From Desulfobulbaceae bacterium UBA5123 (lineage in GTDB: Bacteria > Desulfobacterota > Desulfobulbia > Desulfobulbales > UBA5123): DNA of 12,624 nucleotides. The DNA lies in the NCBI GenBank assembly GCA_002415465.1, contig DHYT01000109.1, forward strand, positions 4,059 through 16,682, read 5' to 3'. Shown here one piece after another: positions 5,830-11,500 of this stretch. Every line of letters starts with the position of its first letter. The first letter of the stretch is position 1. The position numbers were made by a program, and so were the translations under genes. A model generated the notes under the pieces. That model searched no databases, had not been told where the DNA came from, and saw nothing but the letters and a program-made list of their open reading frames with translations.

Positions 5830-6726
5830 ATGGCCAGACCACTCCGTCTTGAATATCCAAATGCCTTATACCATGTCACCAGCCGCGGCGACAGACGGGA
5901 AGATATTTTCAGCGACGATGCCGACCGGCGGCAGTGGCTGGAGATCTTCGCTTCGGTGTGCCAGCGGATGAACTGGCTCTGCTACGCTTACTGCCTGATG
6001 GACAATCATTACCATATCGTCATCGAAACACCGCAAGCCAATTTATCACTGGGCATGCGACAACTCAACGGTGTCTTTACCCAAAAATCCAACCGCCGCC
6101 ATGGTCGCGGCGGCCACGTCTTTCAGGGCCGCTACAAGGCGATTGTCATCGATAAAGACAACTACCTGCTGGAGATTTGCCGCTATGTGGCCCTGAACCC
6201 GCTGCGCGCCGGACTGGTCGAAAAAATAGGCGATTGGCCGTGGTCGAGCTATCTCCCGACCAGCGGTGACGCCGAGGCGCCGCCCTGGCTCGCGCCGGAC
6301 GCGGTGCTGGCCCTGTTCGGCCCCAATCAGCCGCTGGCCCGTTCCGCCTATCGCTCATTCGTCCGCCAAGGCATTAACCGCCAACCACTCTGGAATGAGT
6401 TGCGCAGCCAGATTTACCTCGGCGACCACGCATTTATCCATGGCGCCCAGAAAAAGATTGCATCCGGCAACGACTTCAGTGAAATTCCAAGCAAGCAGCG
6501 AATTGCCCCCCGGCTCCCGTTGGCAACCTACCGTGAGCAATACCCCAACCCCCGCGAGGCAATGGCCCGCGCCTTTCTCGGCGGCCACTACACCATGAAG
6601 GAAATCGGCACTTTTTTCAACGTCCATTACTCCACGGTCAGCCGCTGGGTCCAGCGATTCGAGGCCGGGCATCCCGGCAGCGAACACGCTGCCGCAAGAC
6701 CTGACCCCATCGATCTTGAACCATGA
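5830..6726 (+). CDS. REP-associated tyrosine transposase (RAYT, Y1_Tnp/HUH family)
   Basis: Single-strand DNA transposase of the IS200-like Y1 group. The 298-residue product starts MARPLRLEYPNALYHVTSRG, typical of the family. It carries the metal-binding HUH site as DNHYHIVIE (His60, His62) and the likely catalytic tyrosine Tyr119 in CRYVALNPLRAGLV. HVFQGRYKA (96-104) and DWPWSSY (135-141) are also family hallmarks. The C-terminal part (about 245-277) contains a helix-turn-helix-like segment, MKEIGTFFNVHYSTVSRWVQ. An ATG at 5824 would add two residues; 5830 is chosen from the family start. Neither has a good ribosome binding site, and the 5830 ATG lies in the arm of a possible hairpin (CCATGG at 5811-5816 with CCATGG at 5828-5833), which could limit translation. 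The last residues (from about 289) are encoded by the right inverted repeat and the flanking DNA. No frameshift; all catalytic residues are present. Confidence 0.93.
   Translation: MARPLRLEYPNALYHVTSRGDRREDIFSDDADRRQWLEIFASVCQRMNWLCYAYCLMDNHYHIVIETPQANLSLGMRQLNGVFTQKSNRRHGRGGHVFQGRYKAIVIDKDNYLLEICRYVALNPLRAGLVEKIGDWPWSSYLPTSGDAEAPPWLAPDAVLALFGPNQPLARSAYRSFVRQGINRQPLWNELRSQIYLGDHAFIHGAQKKIASGNDFSEIPSKQRIAPRLPLATYREQYPNPREAMARAFLGGHYTMKEIGTFFNVHYSTVSRWVQRFEAGHPGSEHAAARPDPIDLEP
6664..6678 (+). repeat. Subterminal hairpin 1 (RAYT right end)
   Basis: GCCGGG, loop CAT, CCCGGC: a perfect 6-bp GC stem inside the 3' end of the transposase coding sequence. It shares four bases with the next hairpin, so only one can form at a time on the same strand. 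Confidence 0.7.
6675..6694 (+). repeat. Subterminal hairpin 2 (RAYT right end)
   Basis: CGGCAGC, loop GAACAC, GCTGCCG: a perfect 7-bp stem whose last base is the first base of the right inverted repeat. Its position resembles the structured ends recognised by IS200-like transposases. Confidence 0.75.
6694..6708 (-). repeat. Right inverted repeat of RAYT element
   Basis: GCAAGACCTGACCCC, an exact reverse complement of 5785-5799. It overlaps the transposase coding sequence, encoding about residues 289-293. Confidence 0.9.
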
Positions 6727-6739
6727 ACCACTTCAACAC

Positions 6740-6746
6740 AAGGAGA
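6740..6746 (+). promoter_or_regulatory. Ribosome binding site of rdgB
   Basis: AAGGAGA, 8 bases before the ATG at 6755. It fixes the rdgB start and excludes an in-frame TTG at 6716 that would overlap the transposase gene. Confidence 0.85.
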
Positions 6747-6754
6747 ACACCGCC

Positions 6755-7438
6755 ATGGTGACCACGTTGGTACTGGCGACCCGCAATCAGGGCAAAGTCA
6801 GGGAATTTCAAGAAATTCTCAAAAACACGAATATTGAGCTGAAAAGTCTCAACGATTTCGGCCCGATCCCCGAGGCCGTGGAGGACGGCGAGACCTTTGA
6901 CGACAACGCCTACAAGAAGGCGCTCTTTACCGCCAAGGTTCTAGGGTTGCCCGCCATCGCCGACGACTCCGGGCTGGTGGTCGAGGCGCTGGGCGGCGCG
7001 CCCGGGGTTTACTCGGCCCGCTATGCCGGCGCCAAGGCTTCCGATCAGGACAACATCGACAAACTCCTGGCCGAGATGGCCGGGAAAAACAACCGCGCCG
7101 CCGCTTTTCAATGCGTGATCTCCGTCGCCGTCCCCTCCGGGCCCGCGCTCACCTACGAGGGGCGGTGCGAGGGCGAGATCCTCACCGCGCAACGCGGGCA
7201 AGGCGGTTTCGGGTACGACCCGGTTTTCTATTACCCGCCCCTCAAGCAGACCTTTGCCGAAATCCCCCTGGCCGAGAAAAACAAGATCAGCCATCGCGGC
7301 AAGGCCCTGGCGGAACTCGCCGCCGAGACCGACAAGCTTGCAAAATGGCTTGAGCAGCGGATCAGCGAAGCAAAGCCCCCCAAGCCGGACCACACCCAGT
7401 TTGAACACAACGACTGGTCGGAAGATACCATGGTGTGA
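6755..7438 (+). CDS. rdgB: Non-canonical purine NTP pyrophosphatase (dITP/XTP, RdgB/HAM1 family)
   Basis: Hydrolyses dITP, ITP and XTP to the monophosphate plus pyrophosphate, keeping deaminated purines out of DNA and RNA; cytoplasmic homodimer in the family. The 227-residue product shows LATRNQGKVREF (7-18) with the TxNxxK nucleotide-binding motif, then FDDNAYKKA, DDSGLVVEALGGAPGVYSAR (70-89) with the catalytic acidic pair, GFGYDPVF (151-158) and SHRGKAL (179-185). Family members are about 195-205 residues, so the last 25 or so residues (KPPKPDHTQFEHNDWSEDTM) are a charged, probably disordered tail. The ATG at 6755 has a near-perfect ribosome binding site. It is the first gene of a pair with the DUF2452 gene 7 bases downstream. 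No clear promoter is visible between the RAYT repeat and the gene; transcription may start inside the element. Confidence 0.96.
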   Translation: MVTTLVLATRNQGKVREFQEILKNTNIELKSLNDFGPIPEAVEDGETFDDNAYKKALFTAKVLGLPAIADDSGLVVEALGGAPGVYSARYAGAKASDQDNIDKLLAEMAGKNNRAAAFQCVISVAVPSGPALTYEGRCEGEILTAQRGQGGFGYDPVFYYPPLKQTFAEIPLAEKNKISHRGKALAELAAETDKLAKWLEQRISEAKPPKPDHTQFEHNDWSEDTMV

Positions 7439-7445
7439 CGGGCGC

Positions 7446-7859
7446 ATGGGCGACAACAGTTCGAAATACCCCTTGAGCCGACTGACGCCCCCTTGCGGGC
7501 TGGTCGACATGGCAAGGGAGATAGAGCAGGCCGATCAACTGATCAACGCGACGGTGTCGGCCAAGCTCGCGGTGATCGCCGACCAGATTCGAACACTTCA
7601 GAACGAAGCGCGCAAGGCCTTGGCCGACGCGCAGAGAAACCAGGCGTTGCATCGCGCCCACTGTGCTTTCCGGCGTCAACCGGGTAAGTCTTATCATCTC
7701 TATGAAAAGGCCGACGGCGCTCGATATTTTTCCATGTTGTCGCCAAAAGCCTGGCGAAACGCGCCGCCGCATCGTTTTATCGGCACCTTCCGCCTTGAAA
7801 ATGACCTTTCGTGGAGTGAAACCGCCGCCGACGCCGATAGCCAGCCCCAATCCCGATGA
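7446..7859 (+). CDS. DUF2452 family protein, function unknown
   Basis: A 137-residue soluble protein with no signal peptide or membrane segment. An N-terminal helical part, MAREIEQADQLINATVSAKL (22-41) with VIADQIRTLQNEARKAL, leads to a conserved block: RAHCAFRRQPGKSYHLYEK, RYFSMLSP (93-100), PPHRFIGTFRLENDLSW (107-123). This pattern matches, from memory, the DUF2452 family found in bacteria and eukaryotes (human C1orf50 is a relative); no function is established. The frame is open far upstream into rdgB, but similarity begins near YPLSRL, so the ATG at 7446 is chosen. It lies 7 bases after the rdgB stop with only a weak ribosome binding site, so translational coupling is likely. The shared transcript hints at a housekeeping role but does not show one. 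It ends before the terminator at 7929. Confidence 0.82.
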   Translation: MGDNSSKYPLSRLTPPCGLVDMAREIEQADQLINATVSAKLAVIADQIRTLQNEARKALADAQRNQALHRAHCAFRRQPGKSYHLYEKADGARYFSMLSPKAWRNAPPHRFIGTFRLENDLSWSETAADADSQPQSR

Positions 7860-7928
7860 GCAGCGCGGCCACCTCCCGGACCACGGCCCCTTTTCGCCGC
7901 CTCGCCCTCCAGATTTCCCACCCGGAAC

Positions 7929-7969
7929 AAAAAAGCGGCCCGAGAGTTTCCCCCCGAACCGCTTTTTTT
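7929..7969. terminator. Bidirectional rho-independent terminator
   Basis: AAAAAAGCGG (7929-7938) pairs perfectly with CCGCTTTTTT (7959-7968) around a 20-base loop. The stem gives a T run on either strand. It lies between the converging DUF2452 gene (stop 7859) and the 88-codon gene (stop 7997) and should end both transcripts. Confidence 0.85.
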
Positions 7970-7996
7970 CTTGCCGGCACAATAAACAGGAAAAGC

Positions 7997-8263
7997 CTAG
8001 ACGCCGCAGATCACCTTCTTCACCACATCGACCTCCCAGCCGCCCTGATCCTTCTTGACGGCCTCCACTGTCAGCAGAAAACGTTCGTAACGCGGCTTCT
8101 TCCAACTCCGAAAGAACACCTTGCACCGCCGGTCCAACTCGCCGTCGCACCCCCGGAAAAACCATTTTACCCCGTCCACCACCTCGTGGGCCCCAACACA
8201 ATCAAAAACCCGCGCCGCCCCCTCGCAGCGCCGCACAAACTCCCCCTTATCATGGATGGTCAT
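7997..8263 (-). CDS. Small cysteine-containing conserved-looking protein, function unknown
   Basis: I do not recognise a named family. The 88-residue product is basic, soluble and has no signal peptide. It has five cysteines (13, 22, 39, 47, 86) in contexts such as VRRCEGAARVFDCVG, FFRGCDGELDRRCKVFFRSW and KKVICGV. Aromatic and basic residues alternate in the centre (KVFFRSWKKPRYERFLL), and the end (GGWEVDVVKK) looks like beta-strand. The spacing does not match a standard zinc ribbon or ferredoxin. Evidence that it is real: a plausible promoter at 8323-8350, a G-rich stretch directly upstream of the ATG that may serve as ribosome binding site, a well-placed terminator, and even amino acid composition. 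It may be a small nucleic-acid-binding or redox-responsive protein, but that is a guess. Confidence 0.72.
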   Translation of the reverse strand: MTIHDKGEFVRRCEGAARVFDCVGAHEVVDGVKWFFRGCDGELDRRCKVFFRSWKKPRYERFLLTVEAVKKDQGGWEVDVVKKVICGV

Positions 8264-8322
8264 CTCCCCCCCCTTTTTTGCAGAATTTTCACGGAGATTT
8301 CACCTAGCTTGCCTGTAAGGAT

Positions 8323-8350
8323 ATCATAAACTATTTCATTAAATTGAAAA
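8323..8350 (-). promoter_or_regulatory. Candidate promoter of the 88-codon gene
   Basis: On the minus strand TTTTCA (8345-8350), a 16-base AT-rich spacer, then TATGAT (8323-8328, five of six matches to TATAAT), about 60 bases upstream of the ATG at 8263. The local AT richness contrasts with the GC-rich surroundings. Confidence 0.5.
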
Positions 8351-8528
8351 ATATGCGCCCCCCGGTCATTTTCCCGCACCCGCACCGTATTTAGCAGCCG
8401 CAGGGGCTGCCGCCAGGCCTGATCACCTTCAGCCCACACCTGACCAACAGTGGCAGGGATGTTTTTTTATAACCATTTTGCCTCCCATTTGCTGCAAAAA
8501 AAAGATAGGATAACAGATGATTTCCGTC

Positions 8529-8554
8529 CGCCATCGGGCCAGTGCCTGATGGCG
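8529..8554 (+). other. Strong leader hairpin before the GGDEF-EAL gene
   Basis: CGCCATCGGGC, loop CAGT, GCCTGATGGCG: an 11-bp stem with a single G-U pair and a tetraloop, ending 31 bases before the ATG. A second small stem (CCTT with AAGG, 6-base loop) just downstream would include the ribosome binding site. This suggests a structured 5' leader that may tune translation; no T run follows, so it is not an intrinsic terminator. Confidence 0.6.
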
Positions 8555-8570
8555 TGCAACCCTTACCACG

Positions 8571-8577
8571 AAGGTGA
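8571..8577 (+). promoter_or_regulatory. Ribosome binding site of the GGDEF-EAL gene
   Basis: AAGGTGA, 8 bases before the ATG at 8586. It overlaps an in-frame GTG at 8574, so it supports 8586 rather than 8574 as the start. Confidence 0.7.
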
Positions 8578-8585
8578 TACACAGC

Positions 8586-11500
8586 ATGAGAATTTCCATC
8601 GGCGCCAAACTCCTCTCCGTTCTCCTTGCCGTCGGCCTCCTTTCCACCCTGACCACCGGCTGGCTTGATTACCGGCATGCGCGGAAAAGCATCCAGGACG
8701 CCTCCTTCGCCCGCTTGACCACCATCCGCGAGGCGCGCAAGCAACAGATTGAATCCTACTTCAAGCGGATCCGAAATCAGATCAGCGCATTGGCGGAAAA
8801 CCTGATGCTCACTGAGGCGCTGGAGAACCTCTCCCGAAGCGCCGACTCCCTGGCGCAACATGAACCAATCCCCCACCTGCCAGAGTTGAAGAACTTTTAT
8901 CGCGACAGTTTTTTCCCACGCCTGCACGACGGCAAATCCGAAGAATGGATGTACAACTATTATTGGCCGCAGGACAACAACGGCAAAGCCATGCAGGCGC
9001 TCTATATCGCCGCCAACCCCTTTCCGGTGGGCAGCAAGGACAAGCTCGACACCCCAGGCGACAGCAGCGCCTACAGCCGCGCTCACGCCCTATACCACCC
9101 CATCCTTCGCAATTACCTGCGCAAAATGGGCTTTTTCGACCTCTTCCTCATCGACAACAACGGCCGCATCGTCTATTCGGTTCTCAAGGAAACCGATTTC
9201 GGCACCAATATCCTGAACGGCCCGTATGCATCCACCAACCTCGGCATCGCCTTTCAAATCTCGCAACAGACCACCGACCCCGACGCCTCGTTCCTGATCG
9301 ATTTCGCCCCCTACGAACCATCCCATGGCGCGCCGGCGGCTTTCCTTTCCGCGCCTGTTTTCAAGGGCGGAAAGCGGCTCGGCAGCCTGATTTTTCAACT
9401 CTCCACCGACGCAATCAATCAGGTCATGACCGGGAACAACTCCTGGCGCAAGGAGGGCCTGGGCGAGAGCGGCGAGACCTATATCGTCGGCGGCGACTAT
9501 CAAATGCGCAACGATTCCCGTTTTCTTATCGAGGACACCTCAAACTACCTGCGCGCCATCGCCGTCAGCGGGATCGCCGCCAACACCATCAATGAGATAA
9601 TCGCCCATTCCACCACCGTCCTCTTTCAGGAAGTCCGCACCGAGGCGGTGAACGAGGCCTTTGCCGGCAAGACAGGGGCAACGATCATCAAGGACTACCG
9701 GCAGACCGATGTGTTGAGCGCATACACGCCCCTTGCCATCGACAATGTCCGCTGGGTGCTGCTTGCCGAAATCGACTGCGATGAGGTTTTTGCGCCGATC
9801 CGCGCCCTCCACGCGAATTTACTGAAAACATCCCTGCTGACCTCGCTGGTGATCATCGCCGCGAGCCTGATGCTTGCCAGGACCATGACCAACCCCCTCA
9901 ACAAGCTTACCGCCGGCATCCGCGCCTTCGGCCAGGGTCGACTCGATCAGCGGCTTGCGCTCACCAACCATGACGAGTTCGGCGAACTGGCCGCCTCCTT
10001 TAACCAGATGGCCGACACCCTGCAGACCACCACCGTCACCAAGGATTATTTTGACAATGTCGTCACCTCGATGACCGAAATCCTCCTGGTGGTCTCGGTG
10101 GACACGGCAGGCAATAATACGGTGATCACCACCGTGAACAACGCCGCGAGAACCCTTCTCGGCTACTCCGAGCAAGATTTGGTCGGGAACCCCATCGACA
10201 TCCTTTTTCACGACCAGTCTGCCGCGGATATCTTTCACGGCAACAAATTCAAGGAATTGCTGCAGATTGGCTCCTTTCGCGCCCTCGAACGAATCTGTCG
10301 CGCCAAGAACGGCGCTTCCGTCCCGGTGTTGATTTCCGCATCGGTGATGCCCACGGCCTCCGCCGGCGCCAGAGACATCGTGGTGGTCGCGCAGGATATA
10401 AGTTCGCTGAAAAACGTCGAAATGGAGCTGCGCAGAAAAGAAGCCGGCCTGGCCGAGGCCCAGCGGCTTGCCCATCTTGGCAACTGGGAACTGGATCTGC
10501 AAACCAATCAAATCGGCATTTTTTCCGACGAGGCCTGCCGCATCTACGGGCGCGACCCGCAGTATTTTACCGCCACCGCCGCGGACTTCATGGAGGCGGT
10601 ACACCCGGACGACAGGCCGATCTTGGACGACGCCATCGAGCGGGCGCGCAGCGCAAGCACCCCCTTCCGGCTTGACCTTCGGCTGGTCCGCCCGGACGGC
10701 TCCATTCGCGTCGTGCATCAACAGGCCGAGGTGGTGGTCGACCAGGATAAGAAACCGGCAAAACTGATCGGCATCGTCCATGACGTTACCGACAAGCGGC
10801 ATGCCCAACAACGGCTGCGCCTGACCAACAAGGTCTTTGAAAACAGCAGCGAGGCGATCGTCGTCGCCGACCTCGCCGGCAACATCCTGGAGGTGAACAA
10901 GGCCTTCTGCACCATGACCGGCTATACGTATGAGGAGAGCATCGGCCGCAACACCAGGATCCTAAAATCGGATCAGCATGATGCCGATTTTTACCAGGAA
11001 ATGTGGGCGACGTTGCTGGAAAACAACCACTGGGAGGGAGAAATATGGGACCGCAAGCGGAACGGCGAGATCTTCCCGGTCTGGCTCTCCATCTCCGCCG
11101 TAAAGGATGAACAGGGCATAACCACCCATTTCGCGGCAATCATGTCCGACCTGACCAAGAAAAAACAGGCCGAATCGCGGATCCAGCTCCTCACCAACTA
11201 CGATATCCTCACCGGGCTTCCCAACAACGTACTCTTCCGCGACCGCCTCCAACAGGCCTTTCTTGATGCCGATCATCATGGTGATCTGGTGGCGGCCCTC
11301 TTTCTCGACCTGGACGATTTCAAGGTGGTCAACGATTCCCTGGGCCACAAGGCCGGGGACCAGCTGCTGCTGGAGGTGGCGGGCCGCCTGAAATCCTCCC
11401 TGCGGGAAGGTGACACCCTGGCCCGCCTTGGCGGCGACGACTTCGCCATCGCCCTGCCCAATCTCAACCGGGCCGATGACGCCGCCGTTGCCGCCAAAAA

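Larger units (their letters stand above)
5785..6708 (+). mobile_element. RAYT (REP-associated tyrosine transposase) element with 15-bp inverted ends
   Basis: A 924-base unit consisting of a single HUH-type transposase gene bounded by perfect 15-bp inverted repeats. Two strong hairpins (6664-6678 and 6675-6694) lie just inside the right end, as the DNA hairpins recognised by IS200/IS605-type and RAYT enzymes do. RAYTs are usually single-copy domesticated relatives of IS200 that mobilise short palindromic REP sequences elsewhere in the genome. Whether this copy is itself mobile or serves dispersed repeats cannot be seen from one window. The repeats mark plausible ends but the true cleavage sites are not established. 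Confidence 0.75.
8264..8585. other. Intergenic region between divergent genes
   Basis: This 322-base region separates the 88-codon gene (leftward) from the c-di-GMP gene (rightward). It holds the leftward promoter at 8323-8350 and a short hairpin at 8394-8410 (GCAGCC, 5-base loop, GGCTGC). It also holds a 15-codon minus-strand frame with a good ribosome binding site (8476-8429), an A-run at 8495-8503, and the leader hairpin at 8529-8554. I see no convincing rightward -35/-10 pair and no match to a riboswitch class I know, including the c-di-GMP-I and -II aptamers. Confidence 0.6.

Noticed and set aside
7254..7445. In-frame upstream extension of the DUF2452 gene overlapping rdgB
   Set aside because: The overlapping part reads as an out-of-frame copy of rdgB codons (Pro, Arg and Ser rich); family similarity begins just after the ATG at 7446.
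7362..8201. 279-codon minus-strand frame covering the DUF2452 gene and the terminator
   Set aside because: It runs through a strong terminator and opposite a recognised gene, with Arg/Gly-rich composition and no motifs.
8391..8445. Minus-strand string RCGLKVIRPGGSPCGC, considered as the end of a cysteine-rich peptide or a selenoprotein with an in-frame TGA
   Set aside because: There is no start codon with a ribosome binding site in that frame. Reading through the TGA of the neighbouring short frame meets a second TGA two codons later, and no selenocysteine insertion element is apparent.
8439..8470. Sigma-54-like promoter (TGGCA followed by a T-rich stretch) before the GGDEF-EAL gene
   Set aside because: The -24 half fits but the essential GC at -12 is replaced by TT.
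8500..8585. c-di-GMP riboswitch in the leader of the GGDEF-EAL gene
   Set aside because: Conserved core strings of the c-di-GMP-I and c-di-GMP-II aptamers are not present; only simple hairpins are visible.
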